Notes under the pieces: generated by a model | Told to the model about the DNA's origin: nothing | The model's input: only the letters and a program-made list of their open reading frames with translations | Database searches by the model: none | Program-made: the position numbers and the translations under genes | Assembly: GCA_039881145.1 (NCBI GenBank) | Contig: JAYKKI010000005.1 | Coordinates: 23,865,501 to 23,929,500, forward strand | Direction of reading: 5' to 3' | Origin: Druceiella hillmani | Lineage: Eukaryota; Arthropoda; Insecta; Lepidoptera; Hepialidae | Length of the DNA stretch: 64,000 nucleotides | Shown: positions 33,351-44,260 of the stretch, piece after piece | Position numbering within the stretch: the stretch's first letter is position 1 | Layout: every line of letters starts with the position of its first letter

Positions 33351-35029
33351 TCTATGTGTTACTCCATGGCGCAAATTACAAGTAAACTATTTTCTTCTTA
33401 ATTTGTGATGTTGACTTCGCCAACTAAAAGGACTTAACCATATGAGCCGATTATTTTATCTACCGTAGAATGCTAAATGTTATATCAAACTAAAAAGCAA
33501 TCAACAAAGAAGACCTACTACCATTGTATAAACACGAGTTTAGGCTGATTGTACATTAGTGGATTAAATTTGTAATTTCGATAATTTGAAATTAGAAATG
33601 AATCATTTTGAAATTAGAAACAATAAATAGTAGTATTAACACACTTCGAATACTTGCACTATGCTGTTAGTATTATAACAATTCGAATACTTGCACTATG
33701 CTATTCCAGTGACTACAGCAGTAAGTATACTCATGAATATGCGATCACTACAAAAATATGTATGCTATTAAAATTATCAATATACACATGTTGCTTGAAA
33801 TAAAATCTATATATCTGCAGTGGTCTTGACTATTATAATATTACATCGTGTTTCAGGATCATTTATTTATTTTTGTTCACCATACTTTTTTTTACAAATT
33901 AAAGGAGTTCTAAATAAAAAAAACAAGAAAAGTTCGATTGACGCTAACACAAGCATTGCGATACGTGAATACGCACTATGAATCGGGTATTATTATTTAG
34001 GTTGGGTAACTAATGCTCGGTTTCCAAAAAAAATGTGATATTTTTAAAGAGATCGGATTACTCTGAATCTCCTTCTCTGATCTATAGGAAAATAAATCAT
34101 AATTGAACAATATTTATAACAGAATACGAAACATTCATGAATATTGAATATTTGTAAAACAATTTTAAAAAATGTCATTTAGTCATTGTAGACAAAGTAG
34201 CCTAATAATATAACTTTTGCATTGCGGTTAATAAGCCACAAATTGAAATATAAATTTCAATAACAAGGAATTTTAGAAGAAAAGGATTAAAGACGTGTGC
34301 CACTCTGGTTCTAGAGTAGCAAACGTTTCTGATTAGTACTTTCGAATACGTACCACAAAGTGAATCTACGATAGAGTGAATGTCCAATAGGATCCAGTTC
34401 TTGTTAAGTGAAGAAGTTCTAAATATTTTCTTTCCACTGTCTGTTTTCTCCTTTACAGGTCACTGAGTAATTATCATAAGATATAATTGATACTTAGGTG
34501 GTCTTTGTAATTATCCTTAAACAACCTCTACCTCTTACGAAAAATCCATTACTGGCCAAGTACCAAAATTTTGGAATCGACTGAATCTCAACACCAGGAA
34601 AATATTATGCACAAATATGTTCCTAAACCATATTCCCTCCCCCCTTGTGTCTTTTCCTTCTTCTGTCCTAAACCATGTCAATATTTTGTTTTCTTTTAAA
34701 TTATTATCACAACTTTATATATAGAAATTAAATGAAAATAGATTTCATATATCATACCTTTATGTGATAATGCCTCGACTTTAATGCCATATAAGAGTTA
34801 ATTAAAAGAATAAATTTTACGTAGAGTAGCAAATTCTTCTTGCTATCAACTATGGTTTTCCTTTAGACTTTGGTAGGTTAGATGTCATAAAACTGTTACC
34901 AAATGTGGCTAATTGGTCTCACAGACTCAAAATTGAAAGTATTTCCATTACTTATTCCAAACATACAGAAAAACTGTTAAAGTTAAAACCGTTTAAAATA
35001 TGAAAGTCGCCGAGCAAATCGTCCGGTAT
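33351..35029. other. Noncoding stretch
   Basis: No gene. The phrase AATACTTGCACTATGCT occurs twice near 33650 and 33690 (a 38-bp spaced duplication). The rest is AT-rich unique-looking DNA. Confidence 0.5.
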
Positions 35030-35260
35030 ATAATTTAGTTCCGTACTGTCCGCCAACCAGTTACGCTCGTAGGTAAACAATAAACTTTGCTTTTGAGCGC
35101 ATTTAGGTCTCTAGTCTCATTGTTGCGGACGAAATTAGCGTCGATACGGCGGTGCCCGTAACGAGCGGACCTCTATAACTGTCGGCGTTTAATAATACTC
35201 GTAGTATTGTAGAACAGCCCCCATGCGACTGCGCAACGCAATACTACATTAACTAACTTT
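35030..35260. other. GC-richer block, possible regulatory DNA
   Basis: GATACGGCGGTGCCCGTAAC and GCGACTGCGCAACGCAATAC stand out from the background, with no repeats or coding frame. Candidate conserved noncoding DNA by composition only. Confidence 0.3.
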
Positions 35261-36476
35261 TGTGTCGCGAAATCGTTTTGCTATTATTTGTTACACCAAT
35301 GTGTCAATAATAATGGTGAATAGCTAAGTGGTTCGGATGTTCGGTCAAAATTTCGTTTTAAGACTTTAGAAACTATATAAAACTTCATACAAATTGAAAT
35401 AAAATCAAGCAATATTGCACATTTAATCAAACAATATTATTAAACTACCAATAAATAAAAAAAGCAAGCACGGCAACTAATTTTCAAAAGTAACGGGAGT
35501 GTGCACTTTTTTCCAATTTTGATACAGAGTTACAAATTCGGTCTACTTTTTTACGAAGTTTATGAAGAAATAAGTTATTTCACTATGTGAAATACCTAGG
35601 GTTTGGGTTTCCTCTCCACTGTTGTTCTATTAAAGTGAAATCTAGTTGCTAATACCGCGAAGGCTGCGAAGTTGTTGTCTTATACAATAGCCTGTAAGAA
35701 ATCATTGCCTCCAAGAATTCTTTCAAGTTTTCCCGATAGTGGTTGATGTTTGTTCCGTTAGCATGTTTTCTCCATATATGCTGGTGCAGGTGTCCAGCTG
35801 CCCTATGTCCAAGATTAAATACGTATAGGATACAATGTCTGGTTTCTTGTTTACTAGGTTCTATATTATTTTGTCATTTTCTTTTATAATCTATGAAGGA
35901 AACCGTCGCAATATCGTCTTTTTATAGTTTGTTCTGTGAAATTTCATAATCATTGTTAACAGAAGATATAATGTAAAGGAATAATTATCTATACAGTTGT
36001 TAATTTGTGTATTGGAACACCGAAAATAAATATTTTGCTCACAGTGAATACGTTCTTACTGAAAATGAACAAATTCGTAACGAATTATGAATGGCATTTT
36101 TAGTTTCATATAATATTATGGATGAATGGTAAATATTATAATATTAAAATTTTAAAGTTATGGCAATTAAATATTACAATTTCTACTTCCTCATTTAATA
36201 GGAGCTGTATAAGAATTGATGTCGGCACTGTGTCGTCGAATTTTGTCCAATTGTGCCAGGGTGTGTTGCGTTGATCACAAAGCTTACGGCACTTGAATTT
36301 CTATTAAACTATTTACAAACATTAATTTTTCACAATGTGAATATATTGCCTGTCATATTATTAGAAATTATAAGATTTGAAATGCATGTTTCATTTCAAA
36401 TATTATAAAAATTAGAATAATAGTTATAGTTTCAATACAGTCTTTGAGCAAGCTTTTATTTTTTTAATTTAAGTTG
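35261..36476. other. Noncoding stretch
   Basis: Nothing supported. Confidence 0.5.
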
Positions 36477-36522
36477 AGTATTTTAGGGAATTAAGAACCC
36501 CTCCTTAATTCCCTAAAATACT
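36477..36522. repeat. Perfect 19-bp hairpin
   Basis: AGTATTTTAGGGAATTAAG pairs exactly with CTTAATTCCCTAAAATACT around a GC-rich loop (AACCCCTC). Confidence 0.9.
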
Positions 36523-36589
36523 ATTTTTACGTATTTTTCGAGCAAGTATTTGAAAATATATTACCTAAAATTATGAAAAACATTTTTAT

Positions 36590-36812
36590 GAGGCTTTTAT
36601 TATTAGACCTTTCAAACGATACTCCATACAAAAATATTTTTGAGTGCTAGCTAGCTATTGAGATAAGTACGGGTGAATACGTTTTATAACTGTACATTTC
36701 AAGTTTTTACTCAAGCAGTTTTTGAGAAAAAGAGCCGTTACAGACAGACAGAAAGACACGTGAGTGATTTTATAAGGGTTCTGTTTTCCTTTTGAGGTTC
36801 GGAATTCTACAA
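36590..36812 (-). repeat. Lepidopteran-type dispersed-repeat fragment
   Basis: On the minus strand it begins GAATTCCGAACCTCAAAAGG, then AACAGAACCCTTATAA, TCACTCACGTGTCTTTCTGT and CTGTCTGTAACGGCTC. The head is the same as in the family at 54521; the inner part differs. Confidence 0.6.
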
Positions 36813-37771
36813 ATTCAATGTTTTATGTAAAAAAATTAAAATTAATTTTTCTATGAATGTTTTTTATCCTTAGATTAACTCAGATAGTTAATCGAAAGTT
36901 TTATGTTTATTGTAGATGTTTATATTTATTATCTGACTGATTTTTAAGTGGACTTCAGATATTTGGATTCGGATTTTAGCTACGTTCAGTGTACATCTAG
37001 TGTATTTGTTATCATCCAGTTAATGGTTGCAAAAATTTGACGACATCGCATAGTATTCAAGTTCTGTTGTTGTGATTGTTATTGTAAATATTAGCGCAGT
37101 AAGTTTGAACTTCATTTAAATCTATTAGCTAGTAGATAATAATTAATACTGATGTGAGTGTCAATATTTAAATTCATAAATGGGTTAGTATCATTGGTAG
37201 GTTCAGTGCTATAGAGTGTTAGAGATGTTAACAGATGATAGTTGTGAGTTCATATCTAATGGTATATTAAAAAACATGAATAATTTTTGTTAAACCGGAA
37301 TATAACCAACTTTTGTTTCTCTTGATTTTATGGTAATTGAAGATCATTTATAGTTTATAGATACTTATGTAAAGTATGTACCTCCAGTGTCCCTTCGTAA
37401 TCATAATATAAACAATTTCCAAAGCGCTTAATAGTGGACCAATTTCCAATTCTATTTTAAAAGTGAAAATTATTTAAAATTAATTTTATTCCCTTACTAA
37501 AGTTTCTAACACTTTCTACTATTCTACAAGAATTGAAAATAAATAGAAAAATAAAAATAAACAAGGTTTGCTTCAAATATTAGAATATTTTCACATTACT
37601 TTGAAACTTATTTCGTGTCATTTTTAGGATAAAATACTGACTTTTTTACATGGATTTTTTATGCGATTATAGCTTTAGTTTCGTATCCACACTGCACTCA
37701 AATTTATTGAAAAAATAATAAATTCACAGTTTGACGTATTGTTTTTAGCACTTTTAAGTTTTCGCAAAGAA
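36813..37771. other. Noncoding stretch
   Basis: Nothing supported; AT-rich. Confidence 0.5.
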
Positions 37772-38100
37772 AGAAAAAACGGAATCCTTATAAGATCACT
37801 TTGTACTTCGTTTGTCTGTCGGTAAAGATCCCTTCAAATCTTTCAAGCTGAACCGATCACTATAATGGTCTACGGTCTCATAGTCTTGGAAACAATTTAA
37901 TTTTTTAACTCATTGCAATAAAAAGATGCGGTCTGTCAAAAATCACATATTTTGAAACTGACTCATTAATTAAAACCTATAAAGTATTTTCCTTTAGCCT
38001 AGATTCTTGAAATTTGGTAAGATGGATGGTTTCATAGCACAAGTAAAGCAAAAAAAGATTAATTCCTCATTCTATGTGATTGCGTGACGTACTTAATTTT
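37772..38100 (+). repeat. Lepidopteran-type dispersed-repeat copy
   Basis: AACGGAATCCTTATAAGATC, CACTTTGTACTTCGTTTGTC, TCATAGTCTTGGAAAC, CTAGATTCTTGAAATTTGGT and CATAGCACAAGTAAAG follow in the order expected for the family at 54521-55060, with the right end decayed. Confidence 0.65.
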
Positions 38101-38103
38101 TTA

Positions 38104-38460
38104 TGTGAAACATCTAATGGCGCGTTTAGATGAGAGTTAAAACGTTCTGATGGTACATCGCGATGTGCCATTCGGCCAGCTTCCTATCTTATCGGCTCTT
38201 TCCGACTTAATTCGGCCAGCTTCGCGTTTTGTCGGCTCTTTCCGACGTAATTCAGCCAGCTCCACACCTTGTCGGCTAACAGTATCATAAAATTAAAAAT
38301 ATATTTTAAATGGATAGTTAAGAAATATTTCTGTGATAAATTATTTCATAAAAATAAATAATAATATTGACAACTATCTAAATATTTGTGTTTTTTGTTT
38401 TCAATTCGTTCAAATAAAAATATTTCAATATGATAATATAAAAAAATTAGATGTTTCACA
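38104..38460 (-). mobile_element. TIR element with 40-bp inner units, copy 3 (best preserved)
   Basis: Perfect 15-bp terminal inverted repeats TGTGAAACATCTAAT (38104-38118) and ATTAGATGTTTCACA (38446-38460) bound a 357-bp element, which is MITE size. Inside, units starting TTCGGCCAGCTTC occur at 38171, 38211 and (as TTCAGCCAGCTCC) 38251, an exact 40-bp period. Each full unit contains a small hairpin GTCGG / CCGAC around CTCTTT (one with ATCGG). The rest is AT-rich and matches copies at 22754 and 32861 in inverted orientation. No clear target-site duplication is visible and no transposase is encoded. Confidence 0.85.
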
Positions 38461-38560
38461 ACTTCACGGCGTCCTCTGACGGCTCACAATTTTTTTGTGT
38501 TTCTTTTTTTTTTTTAATATTCTTAAAGTGCTTACTAGTTTTATGATGATATAATATAAC

Positions 38561-38731
38561 GGTACGTAACACTCAGGACACGTGTCCTACTTTTACTTAA
38601 CTGAGATTAGGAAAGATTAGCCGGAGATTAGCAAAATTCATAATTAGACATACATAACACTCAGGGCACGTGTCCTACTCTCACTTAACTGAGATTAGCA
38701 AGGATTAGCAAAATTCATCATTATATCACAT
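38561..38731. repeat. Two direct units of about 90 bp
   Basis: AACACTCAGGACACGTGTCC and later AACACTCAGGGCACGTGTCC are each followed by TTAACTGAGATTAG and AAAATTCAT. Each unit includes the palindromic CACGTG. Recent-looking duplication. Confidence 0.88.
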
Positions 38732-38879
38732 TCCCCAAGTTCATCGCCAATAACATAAAAGTTATCAAATTAGGCATAATCAGCTGAAGAAGCCATATAT
38801 CATTTGAGCTAGAGAAACCTAACAAATGTTTTTGTTTAGTAGTTTATATTTAATACATATTTCATGCTATATCATTACA

Positions 38880-39135
38880 ACTTGTGTTCACTTTCGAAAC
38901 GGCCAGCGAAGCGTCTTCCTGTCGAACGTAAATCATTTAACAGTTAGGTCGACTGACGACACGAAGGGATCGCTGGCAGAGGAAGTGGTCACTTGAGACT
39001 ACAATCTGCTCTTCAATTGAATAAACACTGACGGTCAGCCGCGTGCTTTCCGTAGGTGGTACATGACTTACATGACCGGGTTTGTTACCGGATCTGATTC
39101 GCCTAACCTACATACGCGGCGCAGTGTTCCGTCAC
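38880..39135. other. GC-richer block, possible regulatory DNA or exon
   Basis: AACGGCCAGCGAAGCGTCTT, GGTCAGCCGCGTGCTTTCCG and CATACGCGGCGCAGTG form a composition peak. The first bases of the frame 39063-39296 fall in it, but the frame soon becomes AT-rich noise. Confidence 0.3.
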
Positions 39136-39149
39136 AAAATATATATTTT

Positions 39150-39355
39150 CATTTCTTAAATTCATTACTTTGGGTTATCATCATTTTCAGTTTCTTTGTC
39201 ACAGGTCTGAAACAAATATTTTTAGAAATCTTTCGATTTTTAGAAGAATTAGCTTTTTTAGTTTCTCAAATTTATTATTTTGGGTTATCATTATAATTTT
39301 GGGCTTCTTTATCAAAGGTGTGAAAAAGAGTATCTTTAAAAATATTTTCGTTTGT
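39150..39355. repeat. Direct duplication of about 90 bp, period about 118 bp
   Basis: TTTGGGTTATCATCATTTTC recurs as TTTTGGGTTATCATTATAAT, and CACAGGTCTGAAACAAATAT as CAAAGGTGTGAAAAAGAGTA. The period is not a multiple of three, which argues against coding use of the frames at 39063-39296 and 39170-39391 although both translate to Phe/Ile-rich runs. Confidence 0.75.
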
Positions 39356-41499
39356 CTGGAGTCAGCGTATATAGATTTTGTTAAGACTTAATAGAATAAC
39401 ATTATCAGTGTGTTAAATTAAAAACATTGCAGTGAAAATATTGTATTTTACATTATGTGAAGAGACGCATGTCTCTTATATAAAGATTCTGATGAACTTT
39501 CTGTATTAGCATAATGTCGAGCAAAAAGAGAAACTCCGTTAAAACGCAAATGTACGTTTATTTAAGCTATATGTTTATTTAAGGTACGAATGGGTTTTTA
39601 ATCGAGTAGCTTTACTTATATAACGCAACTGTCGGAAATTATTGAAAATTAGACGACACATAGACCAATGTTAATGGTCGACGCGTTACCGTATTGATAT
39701 AAATGATACATAATTACAACAAAATAACGCAAAGTTAATGATGCTTTAATGACTTTTAAATAGGTTTCAAATGTACTGTTTGTAGAAGTCGCGGGATACA
39801 TCATGGAGTTTGGACACGTTTCGGGTAATAATTTTGTGAAGTGACGTAATTTTTAAGTGACAATAATGTTATCAAGAGGGTAAATGAGGAGACTTAAGAA
39901 TGTGAACGAACGTTGAAACGTCGAATATATAGTTAGTATAAAATAAAAGAATAAATATCTTAAAAAAACTAAATGAATATCTTCTAGTTTAATCTGCATT
40001 AATATAATTATCGCAATGTTTATAGTGGAGAGTTTTTATTATGTCTACGGTAGTAACATGATAATTTAACGAAGAGTTACAGCTTCTATTCGGTACATCG
40101 TTATTCCAAAAAGATATTGAATTTAATTGACATATTGTATGCTTATTGTTTATGTTATATGTGGACGATGTTATTTCGTTTTCTCAAATATTTGTTAGAG
40201 TGCCATAAAATTCTGTTAAATCTAGTGTACACTCTTGTTGCTTGTCACAATCAAAACTAAAGTAAATATTAAAACTAATATTATGTCGTTTATTATCTTT
40301 TTATGACCTCTTCAATATTATTAATTATTATGATTAACAATTGTCGGGTATTGAGACAACAATTATGTATTAAACGTTAATTTTCATCAGAGCTGGATAA
40401 GAAGTTTTCATATCTAGTCATGATTTATTCGCCACAATACCTTTATAAATTATCTCCACCGTCATATGTTTATATATGAGAATGTTACCATTAGTAAGTT
40501 GGCATATGTATTATTTACTTGAGATTTGTGTAGTATGCAGATTGGCGCTTCGCAACACTGTGCTATGTCAACCTTTATGTGTTTAAATTTTCAGGCGAGG
40601 CGTAACATTTCACTTAACAAAATTATATATGTAAGAACGAGATTTGTAATTTAATATAAACTTTATCGTATAATTTATTCAAATCTTGAAACATGATGCT
40701 ATTGGTAGTCGGAAGAATAAATGCAGAATTAAAATATATAATGTTACAATTTTTGGCGTTTACTCCTTAAGAATCGATTTTTATATATAGCACCGGGTAC
40801 GAAGTTTTATGAGGAGTAAAATTAGAAGTTCAGAGCATTAAAGAAGTGTAACCGTTAGATTATTTCTGATCTTACGAAGTTTAGAGCATTGAAAAGTCTA
40901 ACCGTTAGGTGGCCTCGCCGCACAACATTTCTGCCTATCTTTCTTGTCAGATATTAATATGTTTATTTGGCATTTTCTTACGGCGTAATCGCAATGACGG
41001 AGTGTGACACACATAGTTTCTATAATTCGCTTATATCAACATGTAATCATTAAATGTTATTATGTGTGAATATTTGGTGTCTTATATATTAAAAAATTTA
41101 AAAAGTCTCTTTTAATTTTATCTTTTTAATCTGACGTTACTAAATGTTTTTAATTTTGTTGTATAAATTTGGTCTTGTTAATTTGTGTTTTAATTGAAAA
41201 TAATTATATTATCAGCATTATTTTATTAAAGAATTTTCCACTTACATTTAATGATATTAATATTTATATTTATATACAGTGTTAACTATTTTACACATTC
41301 CAAGACAATCGTATTTAAGGAGTAAACGCCAGTCGCGCGTCCATTAACTTTTAAAATATTGTCGTTTAGGCAGTTGCCAAACTGGATTTTTTTTATAATT
41401 GGGAAAAATAATCTAAACCTTAACATTGACAAAGTCTAAATATCGTTTCGGTTTGAATGGAGAAAACTATCTGAAAAAAAATATGAAAAAAGAGGCTAA
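39356..41499. other. Noncoding stretch
   Basis: No gene. A short duplication AGAGCATT...GTAACCGTTAG / AGAGCATTGAAAAGTCTAAC lies at about 40830-40910. Confidence 0.5.
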
Positions 41500-41572
41500 T
41501 GAATTACTGAGTAAAAAGCTAGATGGATTAAATTAATAATTAATTACTGAGTAAAAAGCTAGATGGGTTTAA
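41500..41572. repeat. Short direct duplication
   Basis: TTACTGAGTAAAAAGCTAGA then TGG occurs twice about 42 bp apart. Confidence 0.85.
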
Positions 41573-42090
41573 TTTTCTTTTAAGTAAGTTTTGAGCACCA
41601 ATAAGCATATAATTATATGCCTCCTTATTAATTTGTTTAAGGATTTATTTTTATACTGTCTGTGAGTTAACAAGTAGATTAGGTAAGAAAGATCTTTTTT
41701 TTTTTAAATCTTTTCAAATATCTTTTTTTTTCAGGGTTCAATTGTTCTAATGAATATTAATTATGTTTTTCATTCCTTATTATTTAATGAATATAAAGTT
41801 TTAGTACTGTTATAGATATTTTTAAAATATCAAAATTAACGAAATATTCGTATGTTTTGAGCAAGTAGCAACAATTTTAATTGTATTCAAGGGTTTAGTT
41901 TATTTGCATAGCGAAGTAAGTAATTTCTAGCTTGTAGTGTCAGTTTAACTTTTTGTACAAATTTAATTCTTGTGCCACACATTACTAATTTTATACTGAA
42001 TTTCTTTTATAAGTGTTGATCATTTCACTTCTAATATTCTCTGTCACTTGTTTTTTTGATGTCGTATGTGGCTAGCAATACAGTGCTTAA
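41573..42090. other. Noncoding stretch
   Basis: Nothing recognised. Confidence 0.5.

Positions 42091-42137
<47 letters not shown>
42091..42137. repeat. (TA)n microsatellite
   Basis: About 45 bp of TA with one TG near the start. Confidence 0.95.
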
Positions 42138-42140
<3 letters not shown>

Positions 42141-42569
42141 ATAAAATTACATAAGAAAATAATATTGTAATAAATTGTTACAATAACGGATTTTGTTAAT
42201 TGTAATGAACACTTATAATCATTAACAATAATAGTTCGATTAAATTATATTCTGTAATATATATTTTACATTTGTTCTTTTTTTTTAAACGTAGTTTTTT
42301 AGGTCTTTGTGTTGTTGTATTGGCATTTGAACATTCAGTTATGTTTTGTACTATTTCCACATGGTCATTTATTAAATTGTGATAACCCTCGTGGTAAGCG
42401 ATCGAATAATAACGAATGATTGTGTAGCCCGTTATGCAGTTTAAACTGATGTGATTTTTAATTCATTCATACTTTAAATTGCTTCTTTTAAACATTTTAT
42501 ATAATTTCTAGGGTTACGTAAAAAACACTTATTTCAATGGTTTTCTTAGATATTCTTAATAAACGATTT
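42138..42569. other. Noncoding stretch
   Basis: Nothing recognised. Confidence 0.5.
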
Positions 42570-43020
42570 CCGAAGCAACCTTCCAGGTGGATTTTCGATA
42601 ATTTCTGTCCTAACTTTCCCAGATTGCGTAATAAAACAGTGATTCTGTTTTAGTAATATAGCGATTACTTAGTCTGCTCTTGCGATAGTTTATAACTCAG
42701 CTGTCGAAATTTTACAGATATAACCTATTTTATCAGTTTTAAAACATTTTCACTATTTGAATAATATATAAATTACTTAATCGGCTCTTGCAATTGTTTA
42801 TGACTGTAAGCGTTTCGAAGAGAGATAAACGATTTTATTAGTTTTAAAATATTTTCACTAAAAGTAATCATTTTAAAGGTCTCACAAGCAACTCCGTAGA
42901 TCGATTTTCGTTAATGTCCGTCAAAGCATTCCAAGTACGCGTGAGATAATAGTTACTCTATTTGAATAATATATCAATTACTTAGTTGGCCCTTGCGATA
43001 GTTTATGACGCAGCCGTTAG
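42570..43020. repeat. Composite nested tandem repeat
   Basis: A phrase of the type ATTACTTAGT.GGCTCTTGCG, ATAGTTTATGAC is found three times (about 42662, 42771, 42975). A second phrase, GCAAC...GGTGGATTTTCGATAAT, is found at 42574 and, decayed, at 42886 (about 312 bp apart). TATCAGTTTTAAAACATTTT and TATTAGTTTTAAAATATTTT add a further pair about 103 bp apart. The pattern fits a 312-bp duplication with an inner 109-bp duplication. Confidence 0.75.
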
Positions 43021-43135
43021 CATTTTCTCTGCTTTACGAGGCTCTCAGTGCCGCGACTCGCTTCGGCAATCGTGAACCGTTCCCTTTATTGCTCTCGCTC
43101 TGATATAAGTTGAAGTGCGCCGTGCATTGAACTTA
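43021..43135. other. GC-richer block, possible regulatory DNA
   Basis: CTCAGTGCCGCGACTCGCTT and GAAGTGCGCCGTGCATTG follow directly on the nested repeat; no frame or repeat accounts for the composition. Confidence 0.3.
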
Positions 43136-43779
43136 GTAGATCTTTTTTATTTATTTAAGATGAAGCAGAGTAATGAGATAAACGGACTAAATATTGAAAA
43201 TAAACATTAAAGAATGCATTTCTTTATATGATATCCGTAAACTTTTACAGATTACTTATTTAAATAAGATATAAAATGTCAATTGATTACCCTAATAAAA
43301 ATAATTACATTGATTTATTTATAAAAAAAATGGTTAAATAAATTGATTATTTTTAAAGGTAGTTAAAATAGAAAGATTCTTAAGATACCAAATTTAGTCG
43401 AAGATATGGAAGTGGTCAAGTGAAATTCAGATTAAATGTGCTTATAAGTAAAATTGGCCTTTTATTTGGACCGTACTTGAAAATAGCATAAGAAAATTAT
43501 TTGCAATAGCAACTGGAGATTCATACGCCATTTCTTATGTTTTAGCTCTACATAAAGTTATCAAAGGTTTTATAATATTGATATACAAATAAAAAAAAAA
43601 TGTATATAATGCGTATAATTTGCATGTTCAATGATATTGGAAAAATCAAATTTAATTCAGTAAAATTTATTAATGTAATTAACGAATAAAACTACAATGT
43701 AAATATTGATTAGGAGAAGAAAACATAATTAACTTTAAAATAATTTTGTGGATTTTAATCAAATTGTTTCTGAAGTTTA
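43136..43779. other. Noncoding stretch
   Basis: Nothing recognised. Confidence 0.5.
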
Positions 43780-44260
43780 TCTCCCCTCACCCATGGTCCT
43801 ATGATTTCTATGTTCATCTTAGTTTTTATAAAAGGTTTGGCAGGTGGGGGCGGGGGTAGGGAGAGGTTTAAGTTTATTGTGGTAAGGGTTTCAAAATATT
43901 ATTCGTTTATTTTTATGATAAGTTCGGAATAATTTTTTTCGTATTATTTACACGTTTTTTAGCGTTTCATGGGAAAATAGTCAACTTGTGTCTGTTCGTT
44001 TTCCTATCTTTCACTGGCGATTTTCTCGACAATTATTACGTAAAAATGGATTGAAATTTAGCACAGATATAGAGTATAGTTAAATTATAGACGTGAATTG
44101 TAAAAAGTTCAGTTTTGACTTTGGGGGATAATTTCACGGGGTAATTGAGAATTAAAAAAAATAAATTTCATGGGGTTCGTATAGGGTGTCAAATGGAAAC
44201 TCATTGAAGTACGAATTCAACAATATATATGATGTATTTTTTACATTTTTGCTTAAAAAT
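43780..44260. repeat. Probable dispersed-repeat remnant
   Basis: A G-rich run (GGTGGGGGCGGGGGTAGGGA), CGATTTTCTCGACAATTATT, GATTGAAATTTAGCACAGAT and GGGTGTCAAATGGAAACTCA then TTGAAGTACGAATT is wording I associate with old lepidopteran repeats. Limits and class uncertain. Confidence 0.45.

Noticed and set aside
39063..39391. Two Phe/Ile-rich frames that look like membrane proteins
   Set aside because: They lie on a 118-bp duplication whose period is not a multiple of three, and the two copies are read in different frames.
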